A stretch of 64,000 nt of DNA. It comes from Cyclina sinensis. Taxonomy: Eukaryota > Mollusca > Bivalvia > Venerida > Veneridae. The DNA is taken from assembly GCA_012932295.1 (NCBI GenBank), contig JAAONU010000001.1, positions 2,542,001-2,606,000 on the forward strand. The letters run 5' to 3'. The translations under genes were made by a program, and so were the position numbers. Below are positions 30,443 through 40,532 of this stretch, one piece after another (positions within the stretch are counted from its first letter, which is position 1; every line of letters begins with the position of its first letter). The notes under the pieces were generated by a model. That model saw nothing but the letters and a program-made list of their open reading frames with translations. It searched no databases and was not told the DNA's origin.

Positions 30443-32285
30443 TAATCAATCGAATATTGCAGTTAAAAATTATTTGAAACATATAATCCTTTAGAATTTT
30501 CCTTCGTATTCAGCTGGATTAAAATTCGACTGGAATACTGTATAAATTTCCAAACTTGCAGGTTAAATTCAATAGATATTATGTAAATTACAAATACGGT
30601 TTAAATTCCATAGTATTATATTAATCAATATTAGCTGATTTTATGGTATAAAAACTTCAAGGATGCTGTACAAGTTTGGTTTGAAAAGCCTTAATATAAA
30701 AACTTTTTTTCCACCTTGACACGGCAGTTACTTACTATTGTACAATGTAATAACATTTGTTGTATGTTGTAAATCTCTATTCCTAAAGTGAGAAGGACTC
30801 CTAGTTAAAAAAAAAAAAAACAAAAAAAAAACAAAAAAAAAAAAAAAAAAAAAACGCTAATGTATTAGTATGCTCTGTTGTGGATTGCACCACATTAAGC
30901 TATATCTGCTCTTGTTGACAAGTCTCATTGAGAATGAATAATTATGTTTATTCTAAATTACCCGAATATAATAAAAATAACATTTATGCGTCTTCATAAT
31001 GAAAATGTGTTTTGTTTGAATGCAGTGCAGATAGACATTTTATAGCAAATAGTGTCTTAGATTATTTTTACATGATAAACTATTCTGGTCGGCTATTCCG
31101 TGCACCCAAAAAACATAAAGAAATATTTTATAATATTCCATATATTTGTTGACGAAGCAACTTGTACCGATACAGAACTATGGCGGTGGTTTAATAGAAA
31201 TCGATCACTGAAGAATTCGTGCAGATTCCACGTAGCTGTTGATCACAAATCGTTTATAACAGAAATCTCCAAGAAAATGAAATTACAAAAAAAAGCGCAA
31301 CGCGAATAAAGAATTCCATTTCTGTCTAAGTTCTGTGCACTTTTCTCCAATTTATAAATGGCATTTTCAAGGTTCTTTCAAGTTTTAATTATATCTGTCA
31401 AATGTTTTTGACATATCATTTTCGTATGCATTTATCTCTAATCAATACCCAAAGAGCTGCAATGTTAGCTGAAGTAAGCTCAAAACCAAATGTACTGGGT
31501 AAAGTTTGTTGTCAAGTGGCTTTTGTGGCTGATATAAAACAAATTTTCTCTCTCACTGACTGACTGAGGGTATGGTTCGAGCTAACCGCAATACCAACTC
31601 ATTATGCAAGTTCTCTTCTATGTGAATCAGTTACCAAATTTGTACACGGTACTTTCTTTGAAAAGTTCCCACTTTATGAATTTAGAGGTTTAAAGGTCAT
31701 GTAATGCATAGGATTCAATGGACAAGATTCTTGCTGAATCGTTTAGACGCTGTTCACACTTTTTTATGTAACACTTAAGGTCAGTTATAATCTTTGAATT
31801 AATTTAAAATCAGTTTTAAATCACATAATTGGTTCTTCTTTTCCATTATTTTTTTTCAAAGTTGTAAAATGTTAAGGGGGAAAGCTGAATTTTGTTGAGA
31901 ACTTCCTGCTCAGTGGTATTGCTTCAGCAAACTCTGTAACTGCTGCGGCTCCTATTGAGGAGGTGAAGATGCTAGTCAAGAAATGAAATATTAAAGTTTT
32001 CACCACAGGATTCAGGCATATTTGATAGATACTTTGCATTACTATGCTTTAATGACATGTTACAATAATGCACAGGCGGGACCATCCACCAATTATTGTT
32101 CGTTTCATTCTTTTTGTTTTGTTTTCAAGTCTAGAAAATAGGGAGCTGAGTAAAATTTAGGTCACCAAAGTGAAAAAACAATGGATTTACAATGTTCGTA
32201 AACAAATTTCCAAAGTAATTTTTTCAATCCCAAACCTTTAATAATTACTTTTTCTCATTTTAATACTTTTGATACTGTCTTGAAA
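30443..32285. other. Gene-free stretch between the nest and the LINE
   Basis: AT-rich, with an interrupted A-tract at 30807-30854. The 69-codon plus frame at 31100-31309 has no recognised family and no clear splice sites. Nothing else is supported. Confidence 0.5.
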
Positions 32286-32915
32286 CAACAACTCAAACTC
32301 AACTCAACTCGACTTTATTACGCCCAGGTATATACATATACAACATGGGGAACATAATAATTAACATATGTCATATAAAGTAAAGGTTCCTGTTAAAGAA
32401 AGAAAGAAGATAAATATTAACTGATCAAGAAAAAAAAGATATTTTGATTACATCAACAAAGACGTTATACTACTTATATTTATATTAAATGTAAGTCAGA
32501 AGTTTCGAATTTACTGCCCAAAGTTTTTGCATTTTTGCGGGGGAGAGCTTTTTTGCAGAAAACGTTAGAAAAAAAGTGTAAGACACAAAGAATTAAGTAG
32601 TGTAATGGTCTAATACGATAGAAATTACTACTTTGTTTTGACTAGTTTTTATGCACGAAATTTTGATCACTGACGTGTAGGAATAGACGGGCTTTTGAAA
32701 TTAAACCAATAAAATGACCATTGACCGTGCCTTTGCCAAAAGGACCGGAAGTACTAGAGTTTTAGCATTTGTAAATATCTGCATAAATGTGAACAGTATA
32801 GTTGTCAAGAAAAACAACAGATAATACAATATTTTACAAAATAAGCAAACATTGTTCAATACTTTGTATCATTGGTCTGTATAAATAGTGATGAATTGAT
32901 CCTTATTTATATTCA

Positions 32916-34380
32916 TTAACGACGTAACTTCTTGAATAGAATTTTAATGAACTTGCATAAACTTAAGAGGTGATCCGGAGATGTGGATGTCAACAGAGCT
33001 TTGAAGTTGTATTCACTAGGTTCATTTGGTTTAATCGGAAAGAGATGATTAGCTGTCCTAAACTTGAACATGTACGTCCAGTAATTTTGGGGTAATGTTA
33101 TAATATATTTTTCCAAAATATGCTCGTTTTTAAAACTAGAATATATTAAGCCTTTATTTGATTGTTGCAGTTCACCAAACCAAGATTGTTTAAATTGATC
33201 GATGAGTGTTCTTTTAACTAATTTATGTATATTTGTATTTAATAAATTGTTCTGATTTATCCATATGTCAGGTCTACCGATTGAATTGAGAATAGATCTT
33301 ATTTTACACATCCATTTCAAATCATAATTAGTGGTTTCTAATGCATATTTGTAAATTTTGTATGATAACTTTTCTTGTTTTCCAAGAATTATTCGATTCC
33401 AGAAAGATATCATTCGTGACTGTATTATAATTGATATAGGGTAACGGCCTAACTCGCCATAGAGCATGTGCATCGGGGTGCTTTTCCTGGATTTAGTGAT
33501 TTTTCGAAGGAAGTCGTTATGAACTTTTTCGATAATGTCTATATTCTCAAAGCCAAATATTTCTGATCCATAGGTAAAACAGTATGATCGAACAACTTTA
33601 ATATCAAATCTATAGGTAAATCAGCGTTATATGCCTTAGAAAGCAGGAGATACATAGCTTTTGAGCCTTGCTCTGCAATACGTTTTCTAGCTGTCAAAAA
33701 AGAACCATTGCTGGAGAAAGTTAGTCCAAGATAGTGATAAGATTTTGTGATTTCAAGCACCTGATTACCAAGTCTAAAATTAAAATTTCTAGTATTTCTT
33801 GCTCCAAACACAATAACTTTAGTTTTATTAACGTTTACTTGAAGTTTCCATATTTTACAGTATTCATTAAACGTAGATAAACAGAATTGGAAATCTTGTT
33901 CAGAATCTGATAGTAAAATGGTATCATCTGCGTAAAGCAAAAGTAAAAGTTTAAGCCATGTTAAAGGGTCATTAGTGTCCTTTAGCTCTACACCAACGCT
34001 ACCATTTCCTTGCAAAAAGGATTGTAAGTCGTTCAAAAATAATGAAAAAAGTGCAGGCGAAAGATTTTCACCCTGTCTAACCCCCATTTCCGAAAGGAAG
34101 GAAGGGGAAGTAGAACCATTAAGGGAGATGCATGACTTGATGTTTTTATACATATTTATAATAACGTCATAGAATTTACCATTGATGTGATTTTGTAATA
34201 ATTTGTGCCATAAACCAACCCTCCAGACTTTGTCAAAGGCCTGGGAAAAATCAACAAATGCACAGTATAGTTTTGACGCTTTTTCTTAAGTAATTCAATC
34301 AATAAATGTAAAGTAAGTATATGGTCGGAACAGCAGTACCCTTTACGGAATCCTGCTTGATTTTCCAAAAGTATGCCACT
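32916..34380 (-). pseudogene. Old LINE ORF2, RT palm to C-terminus, frameshifted
   Basis: From 34380 the minus frame reads AGFRKGYCCSDHILTLHLL, corresponding to RT motif 2a. A frameshift in an A-run near 34285 moves the AFDKVW block out of frame. 34153-33539 keeps GVRQGENLSPALFSLFLNDL, LLLYADDTILLSDS and NVNKTKVIVFG, so the catalytic Asp pair is intact. A second frameshift near 33570 precedes the 33473-32916 frame (MLYGELGRYPISI, MISFWNRI, FRTANHLFPI), the C-terminal region. It was severed from its N-terminal half by the insertion. Confidence 0.88.
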
Positions 34381-34391
34381 AAACTCTAGAT
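34381..34391 (+). repeat. Target-site duplication, left copy (AAACTCTAGAT)
   Basis: Identical to 40522-40532. The old LINE frame reads continuously across one copy (YLEF then SGILL on the minus strand), which confirms the exact boundary. Confidence 0.95.
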
Positions 34392-34620
34392 GGCGAAGTT
34401 ACCGTTCTTGGTTATTGAACTTGTTTTCATAGAACTCCCATAAAAATGGATTATTTAAGTGCTTCTATGGAAGTTGGACACCAATATTGATTAAAGAGGT
34501 GTTCTATGCTGTTTAAGTCTTGTTCTAACAAGCCGCGAATAGTTCCAGGACTTTTAGTAGAGCAGTTACAAGTGCTGTTTTTGCTAGATCATTCATTTTC
34601 GCGGTTAGTGGTCAGTCAAG

Positions 34621-35394
34621 ATGGCGGTTCAATTGACCAGACCGTTATCGGTATACTTCAGGACCAAATTTTTGGGAAACATAACGCACAAAGATGTGGT
34701 TGAAAGTTTGAGAGTTAAAACGCAGTTGGAGGATGTAAAGTCAATTCAGTATTTAGATGTTAAATGCATCATATCAGTAGCCAATGATAATGCAAAAACG
34801 AAATTAATTGTTGGAGGTCTCATAGTGAAAAACCAAGCTGTGCTTTTGAAAGATGTTGACTGTATCATAACTAATGTCACGATCAAAGATGCGCCATATG
34901 AGATGTCAGACGAAGTAATTCTGAATCAGATGTCATGTTTTGGTACAATATATGGCGGTTCTTTGTCAAGGGGTAAAATCAAGGACACAAACATTGAGAA
35001 TGGTTCACGGTATCTCAAAATTATGAACTGTGTACCGTTACTCCCAAATACCATCAAAATTGGTCAATTTACAATCAGACTTTTTGGTGATAATAATAGG
35101 ACAAAATGTAAATGGTGCGGAGAAACCACTCATCCGTATTTCAAATGTCCGAATAAAGCAAGACAAAATAACGGTAGTACAGATAAAAGTGAAGCTGTTA
35201 AAAGGTGCTGTGATAGCGGGAATCACGTGCGTGCTAACTGTCCTCGAGGGATTATTTGTCGTCAATGTGGCCAGGAGGGTCACGCTCAAATTAACTGCAA
35301 CCAACCCTTTAATGAGGAACCAGTGAGTGACGATGAGTCTGTACAGGATGACGATTCGAATTTCGTTGACGCAGATCAGGAACAGTCTAGTTAA
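34621..35394 (+). CDS. LINE ORF1: Gag-like nucleic-acid-binding protein with CCHC knuckles
   Basis: 257 codons from an ATG in strong context (CAAGATGG) to TAA. Residues 1 to about 160 are a basic N-terminal region without a motif I can name. CKWCGETTHPYFKC and CRQCGQEGHAQINC are canonical CX2CX4HX4C zinc knuckles. Between them, CDSGNHVRANC is a third knuckle whose first Cys is replaced. An acidic, Ser-rich tail follows. In LINEs this protein coats the element RNA and carries it to the target. The frame continues in register past the single TAA into the SGNH domain, so this may be the front half of one longer ORF1. Confidence 0.9.
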   Translation: MAVQLTRPLSVYFRTKFLGNITHKDVVESLRVKTQLEDVKSIQYLDVKCIISVANDNAKTKLIVGGLIVKNQAVLLKDVDCIITNVTIKDAPYEMSDEVILNQMSCFGTIYGGSLSRGKIKDTNIENGSRYLKIMNCVPLLPNTIKIGQFTIRLFGDNNRTKCKWCGETTHPYFKCPNKARQNNGSTDKSEAVKRCCDSGNHVRANCPRGIICRQCGQEGHAQINCNQPFNEEPVSDDESVQDDDSNFVDADQEQSS

Positions 35395-36153
35395 GAACTT
35401 ACAACACTAGATAACAGTAGTCAGAAATGGAGCTCTGATGAAACTACTTTGAAGCGTAATGCTTCATCTCATGACGCAACACCCGTTTCCAAGGATAACA
35501 AAAAGTACTTGATTTTAGGTGACTCAAACACTTGTAGAATGAATGTGACATATAGTGCCATTCAAAATATTTCAGTCTCGGGACAAACATTCAGTAAGTT
35601 TGATAACATTTTAAATAAAACAAAGTTCCATGATTTAAGTAATGTAAAAAGTGTTGTCATTCACCTTGGTACGAATGACTTAGCACGTGAAAGCCGTGAT
35701 AGTATTATTGAAAACATAAAATCAGCAATGGCTAAAGCCGCTGAAGAATGGCCTGATAAACCCATTGGCTTTTCTAGCATCTTACCCAGAATGGGTAGAT
35801 CTGTCCACATCAAGCAAATGAACCAAAACGCGATAGACGTAAACCTTGAAATACTCGAGTTATGTAGAGTAACAAAAAATTATCACTTCATTGATAACGA
35901 CACTTTTGTATTCAATGGAGGCAGTTTTCAAAAAAAGTATTTTGATGCTAAAGATGCCAGTGGTGTTCATTTGTCGGAGGAGGGGGCCGAGGAGCTTTAC
36001 TCCAGTCTTGAATCTTTCTTCATTGAGGGGTTGTCGGACGAACTAGCTGAGTACGATACCCCCTACAATGCAAGAAAACGAAAGAAGGATAGTACTAGTT
36101 CCGCGACGCCTCCGTCTGTCGATAGGAAACCAAGCAAACAGGGTAAACTATAA
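35395..36153 (+). CDS. LINE ORF1 continuation: SGNH-hydrolase (esterase-like) domain
   Basis: In the same frame as the upstream CCHC ORF and open from the base after its TAA. There is no ATG near the front; the apparent start at 35449 is TTG. Block I is YLILGDSNTCRM, with the Ser codon at 35524. Block III is IHLGTNDLA, with Asn at 35674. Block V is GVHLSEEG, with His at 35968. The usual DxxH Asp position is Ser here, with an Asp two residues earlier, so activity is uncertain. Such esterase domains are known in ORF1 proteins of CR1/L2-type LINEs. The tail is Lys/Ser-rich. Either the TAA is a recent nonsense mutation or translation passes it by readthrough or reinitiation. Confidence 0.85.
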   Translation, partial: ELTTLDNSSQKWSSDETTLKRNASSHDATPVSKDNKKYLILGDSNTCRMNVTYSAIQNISVSGQTFSKFDNILNKTKFHDLSNVKSVVIHLGTNDLARESRDSIIENIKSAMAKAAEEWPDKPIGFSSILPRMGRSVHIKQMNQNAIDVNLEILELCRVTKNYHFIDNDTFVFNGGSFQKKYFDAKDASGVHLSEEGAEELYSSLESFFIEGLSDELAEYDTPYNARKRKKDSTSSATPPSVDRKPSKQGKL

Positions 36154-36221
36154 AAAACATTGGTTTATGTTATATTAAGCATGTGTAAGAAATTTTGATA
36201 TTCTTTGTAAATCTGCTTAAT

Positions 36222-39200
36222 ATGAGTTTTTCCATTTTTACTATAAATGTAAATGGTTTGAGAGATTCAAAAAAGAGGGCTTTAATTTTTAACTGGCTGA
36301 AAGAAAACAAATATGATATTGTACTATTACAAGAAACTCATTGTGACAATGATTTTGAATCGTCGAAATGGGGTCAAGAATGGGGAGGTAAATGTTTTTG
36401 GAATAACGGTACATCCATGTCAAAAGGAGTAGCAATATTTTTTAAACCGAACATTTATTTCAAATTTCAAAACACTTTAAAAGATAGTGAGGGTCGTTTT
36501 TTGTCATTTGAAATTTCCTTTGATGATGAAAATTATTACCGTATTTCTAATATTTATGCTCCTAACGGCGCAAAAGACAGATCGTCTTTCTTTAAGCTTA
36601 TAGAACAACAGTTAGTAAATTCAAAATATCCAATCATATGTGCAGGAGATTATAATTGCACCTTTAATAATGATCTTGATCGAAAATCTAGGTCATTTAG
36701 AAGAAAAGCAGACGATCAGACGTCACGTGACTTACATTCGTTAATTTCAAGTCTTCAAATTGAGGACGTTTGGCGACGAAGATATCCGTCTAAAAGTGAA
36801 TATACTTTTATAAGAGGTAATACGAAATCGAGAATTGATTTTATTTTATGTTCAAAAGAATTAGATAATACTGTTGTTTCTACAAAAATAGTAAATTTTA
36901 TATATTCGGATCATAACGGTGTTTTCTTAAAACTGTGCACCGAACAGGTTGAACGAGGTAACGGTATGTGGAAGCTAAATACGTGCGTTCTTGATTCTTC
37001 GGAATATATTGAAATAATTGAAGATTTTTGGAGGTCATGGGTATTTAATAAAAATAAGTACACTTCTAAACGTGTGTGGTGGGACATGACCAAGTATTAT
37101 ATAAAAATCCTTTCTATTGAATTCTGTACAATGAGGAAGCAAAAACAAATAGATATTAGTTCTATAGAAAAGAAACTTCACCTCTTAACACAAAATGCTG
37201 ACAATTCCATAGATAATAGTCAAGAAATTATTGAAATTACAAATTTAATAAATGAATATTACACCGAACGCACTACAGCGGCAAAAATTAGGTCCAAAGT
37301 GAATTTAGCCGAAGAAAATGAAAAATCGTCTAAGTATTTCTTTGATTTGGAAAAAGTTCGCGGTAAACAAAAATTGTGGGGGAAAATTAAAAGCGAATCG
37401 GGAGAAATCAAATCAGGAATAGATAATATTTTAAGTGAGCAATGCTTATTTTATAAAAAGTTATTCTGTTCCGAAGGTGTTGATTATAATCAAGCCGAAA
37501 AATTATTGTCAAATATAGACGTCTTTATAAATCAGGACTCGGCTAAGAAGTTAGAAAAGAATATCACTCTAGAAGAAATGGAAAAATGTATTTATGATTT
37601 TAAAGATGGAAAGTCACCGGGGTTTGATGGTTTACCGGCCGAATGGTACAAAAAATTTTGGCACTTAATCAAATTTGACTTTCTTGATGTAGTAAATGAA
37701 ATTCTTGAGGAAAATTGCTTAAGCGATACACAATACAACGGTGTTCTTACATTACTATATAAAGCAGGTGAAAGAGAAGATTTAAAAAATTGGCGCCCGA
37801 TTACATTGTTAAATTTTGATTATAAAATAATAGCCAAATGTTTTGCTAATAGGATTAAACCCATTCTGCCAACGATAATAAACTCTGATCAAAAAGGTTA
37901 TATTATGGGTCGCAATATAAATGAAGCTAATCGTTTTATTCAAGATGTAATTGATTACGTTGATGTAGTACATGAAGAAGGGGCAATAATCTTTCTCGAT
38001 CAAACTAAAGCCTTTGATAGGGTAGAATGGGATTGGGTGGACATGTGTTTGACTAAATTTGGGTTCAAGGTAAAATTTCGCAATTGGGTAAAAATGCTTT
38101 TAAGTAAGTCTCAAATTTCAATACAAACAAATGGCTTTATTTCAGAATTCTTCTCCATATCACGTTCTATAAAACAAGGCTGTCCAATAGCGCCTTTCTT
38201 GTACATCATTCAAGCAGAACCAATGGCGTGTTCGGTAAGAAAAAATCCAAATATTGTAGGAATAAAACTCCCATCAGAAAATAACTATTTGGAAGCAAAA
38301 TTGAATCAATTTGTTGATGACACTCAGTTTTTTGTAAAAAATGAACAGTCTCTGCCGTATATTTTTGAAATTTTAAGAACGTATGAACGCGCATCTGGAG
38401 CAAAAATTAATAAGGAAAAAACAAAAGGTATTTTACTCGGGAAATTAAAAAATGAAATCCCAAAATTCATTGAAATATCATGGACGCGTGATTTTGTGAA
38501 AACACTAGGTATATGTCATGGATATAATATAAAAACTGATGATATATGGAGGAAAAAAATAACCAAAATAAAGTCGTGTTTTCAAATTTGGAAGTCAAGA
38601 AATCTTTCTTTGAATGGTAAAGTGCTAATTATTAAGACTTTCGTTTACTCATGCATTAATTACGAAATAGAAACTAGGGGGATACCGGAAAATTATGTAA
38701 AGGAGTTAGGAAAATTAATATATGAGTTTTTATGGGACGGTAAAAAACATTTAGTCGGTAAAGAAACGCTTAAGAGAGAAAAAAATGACGGAGGATTAGG
38801 TCTTTATGATATTTCTGATTTAGTTATGGCCCAGAAAGTTAAAATGTTATATAAAATCATACATGAGCCAGAACAAACCTGGAACGCGATTGGAAAGTAT
38901 TACCTGCGGACGTTAGATTCGAATTATAATCAAAAGTATTTCATTTGCTCAGTTACGTGTTTCAACCGCGTAAAGTTATTTAAAGAAATTCCAAAATATT
39001 ATATGGAAAGTTTAAAATATTGGAGTAATTTTTTGAAAACATTTAAACCAAATTCACAAAAGGAAGTTTTGAACTGCAATCTGTTTGGTAATGATAATAT
39101 TAAAAATGGGAACAAGCCTATCTTTTTTAAACGGATTATAAGTAGGGATATAAAATTTATTAAAGACTTATGGAACACTGATACAAAAACATTTTACAGT

Positions 39201-40019
39201 CATGAAGATCTTTCGCGTAAATACGGGTTCTTTAACAAAGTTGAAACTAGCTTAATCGATAAAACTATTTCAAGTATACCTTTATCTTACATCAACTGTT
39301 TGAAGGACAATGAATCAAAAAATGTTAAATGTAAATTGTGGAGACACGATCTGCATATTCTTTCAAATGAGGGTAAGAAGATTTTGCCATCTGAACTTAA
39401 ATTAAGCTTGATATTAAAACATTTGGTTAAAAGCTTTAATAGGCCTTTAAAAGCAGAAATTAAATGGCAAGAACGTTTAATGATAGAACAAACTATTTCA
39501 TGGCCTCGCATATGGTCAAACATATATACTTCCTTTGCATCTACAAACGCAAAAAATTTACAATTTAAATTCCTTCATAACTCCCTATACACGGAGGACA
39601 GATTGGTACACTTGGGTCTTTCCAATGGAATCTGTAAAGTTTGTAATACCGAACGAGAAACGCTAAAGCATCTTTTTTTCGATTGCACAAAATCTAAAAA
39701 AATCATATGCGAAGCACAGAATATTATAGACAAAATAAATTCTAGGTTACTAGATAAAAAAAGAATCTTATTAAATTATAATAATATAGTCCTTGGTGTC
39801 TATAATTCACCTGTATCTTTCATAATAAACACTGTTATATTTGAGACAAAGTGGAACATATGGAAACATCGTAATAAGTGTAAAAATTCTTATCAAACAA
39901 CGAATGTAAATCAATTTATATACATGTTAAGGTACAATCTGAGATTTTTATTGAAAAGAAAACTTATATTTTATGAATATTCAAATATTATAGATGAGTT
40001 GTTTTTGTTATCTCTTTAA
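36222..40019 (+). CDS. LINE ORF2: apurinic-like endonuclease, reverse transcriptase, C-terminal zinc finger
   Basis: 1265 codons from the ATG at 36222; the open frame extends upstream to 36195 without an ATG. Endonuclease residues 1-235: INVNGLRDS (Asn9, Asn11), QETHC (Glu38), NIYAPNG, GDYNCTF, SRIDFIL and SDHNGVF (Ser229-Asp230-His231), all catalytic positions present. RT at about 440-740: GKSPGFDGLPAEWYKKFW, NWRPITLLN, GRNINEANRF, LDQTKAFDRVEW, IKQGCPIAPFLY and the active site FVDD (697-700). C-terminus: CKVC..HLFFDC (1138-1155), a CX2CX8HX4C zf-RVT motif. The motif style matches the L1/Tx1 group. It nicks target DNA and copies element RNA there. No stop or frameshift was seen. Confidence 0.96.
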   Translation: MSFSIFTINVNGLRDSKKRALIFNWLKENKYDIVLLQETHCDNDFESSKWGQEWGGKCFWNNGTSMSKGVAIFFKPNIYFKFQNTLKDSEGRFLSFEISFDDENYYRISNIYAPNGAKDRSSFFKLIEQQLVNSKYPIICAGDYNCTFNNDLDRKSRSFRRKADDQTSRDLHSLISSLQIEDVWRRRYPSKSEYTFIRGNTKSRIDFILCSKELDNTVVSTKIVNFIYSDHNGVFLKLCTEQVERGNGMWKLNTCVLDSSEYIEIIEDFWRSWVFNKNKYTSKRVWWDMTKYYIKILSIEFCTMRKQKQIDISSIEKKLHLLTQNADNSIDNSQEIIEITNLINEYYTERTTAAKIRSKVNLAEENEKSSKYFFDLEKVRGKQKLWGKIKSESGEIKSGIDNILSEQCLFYKKLFCSEGVDYNQAEKLLSNIDVFINQDSAKKLEKNITLEEMEKCIYDFKDGKSPGFDGLPAEWYKKFWHLIKFDFLDVVNEILEENCLSDTQYNGVLTLLYKAGEREDLKNWRPITLLNFDYKIIAKCFANRIKPILPTIINSDQKGYIMGRNINEANRFIQDVIDYVDVVHEEGAIIFLDQTKAFDRVEWDWVDMCLTKFGFKVKFRNWVKMLLSKSQISIQTNGFISEFFSISRSIKQGCPIAPFLYIIQAEPMACSVRKNPNIVGIKLPSENNYLEAKLNQFVDDTQFFVKNEQSLPYIFEILRTYERASGAKINKEKTKGILLGKLKNEIPKFIEISWTRDFVKTLGICHGYNIKTDDIWRKKITKIKSCFQIWKSRNLSLNGKVLIIKTFVYSCINYEIETRGIPENYVKELGKLIYEFLWDGKKHLVGKETLKREKNDGGLGLYDISDLVMAQKVKMLYKIIHEPEQTWNAIGKYYLRTLDSNYNQKYFICSVTCFNRVKLFKEIPKYYMESLKYWSNFLKTFKPNSQKEVLNCNLFGNDNIKNGNKPIFFKRIISRDIKFIKDLWNTDTKTFYSHEDLSRKYGFFNKVETSLIDKTISSIPLSYINCLKDNESKNVKCKLWRHDLHILSNEGKKILPSELKLSLILKHLVKSFNRPLKAEIKWQERLMIEQTISWPRIWSNIYTSFASTNAKNLQFKFLHNSLYTEDRLVHLGLSNGICKVCNTERETLKHLFFDCTKSKKIICEAQNIIDKINSRLLDKKRILLNYNNIVLGVYNSPVSFIINTVIFETKWNIWKHRNKCKNSYQTTNVNQFIYMLRYNLRFLLKRKLIFYEYSNIIDELFLLSL

Positions 40020-40030
40020 TGTACGCCCTT

Positions 40031-40078
40031 CGTTTGTGTTATCTTTCAATTTCGTTTCGTAGATAAGATAACACAACG
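40031..40078 (+). other. 3'UTR stem-loop of the young LINE
   Basis: TTGTGTTATCTT (40034-40045) pairs exactly with AAGATAACACAA (40065-40076) around a 19-base loop. The stem extends by CG past a one-base bulge. It begins 12 bases after the ORF2 stop. In some LINEs such hairpins are the recognition element for RT; that role is inferred here. Confidence 0.7.
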
Positions 40079-40277
40079 AGACGATAAAGGGTGTGAATTA
40101 ATTTCGACTGGTTGAAATATTATCAGATTCAGAAGGATTGAATAATCTATTACGTAAAACATTGTTTATGTTGTCTACATTTGCGTTATAATATTGTCTT
40201 GTATTTGTTTAATTAAGTATTCCATTATGTGTATGTACTGTCTATTTGAATGTACATGTTACTGTAGAAAAAAAGCA

Positions 40278-40285
40278 AATAAAAA

Positions 40286-40317
<32 letters not shown>

Positions 40318-40500
40318 AAAAAGAGCGAAATAAGACTTAAATTTGCTAGTCTCTCTGTAAAAACTGTTGTTGTTGTTTTTAAACTCATTGCATATTGATA
40401 TAATTATGCCATGATTTGCATTTTACAGTGTCATACATTTATCGGCTATAAATGTATTATGTACTTTAATGCCGAATAAAATATTTGTCATTGTCATTGA
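40278..40500 (+). other. Internal A-tract plus extra 3' segment with poly(A) signal
   Basis: An interrupted A-tract at 40278-40322 follows GCAAAT, as at a normal LINE end. About 180 bp of different sequence then ends in AATAAA (40475-40480), 20 bases before a pure A-tail at 40501. This matches a 3' transduction (readthrough to a downstream signal) or a chimaeric tail from another LINE. Confidence 0.6.
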
Positions 40501-40521
40501 TAAAAAAAAAAAAAAAAAAAA

Positions 40522-40532
40522 AAACTCTAGAT
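40522..40532 (+). repeat. Target-site duplication, right copy (AAACTCTAGAT)
   Basis: Follows the A-tail directly. The first A residues are shared between tail and duplication. Confidence 0.93.

Larger units (their letters stand above)
34392..40521 (+). mobile_element. Younger, near-full-length L1/Tx1-like LINE
   Basis: 6,130 bp on the plus strand: a 229-bp leader, CCHC ORF1 (34621-35394), SGNH frame (35395-36153), ORF2 with apurinic endonuclease, RT and zinc finger (36222-40019), a 3'UTR with a hairpin, an interrupted A-tract (about 40278-40322), a 180-bp extra segment with AATAAA, and a final A-tail (40501-40521). It is flanked by an exact 11-bp target duplication. The inferred first nick (GAGTTT/AG on the minus strand) fits an L1-type endonuclease. 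The intact 1265-codon ORF2 argues for recent insertion. Confidence 0.95.

Noticed and set aside
36195..36221. Upstream start for the young LINE ORF2
   Set aside because: The codon at 36195 is TTG; the first ATG is at 36222 and precedes the endonuclease start.
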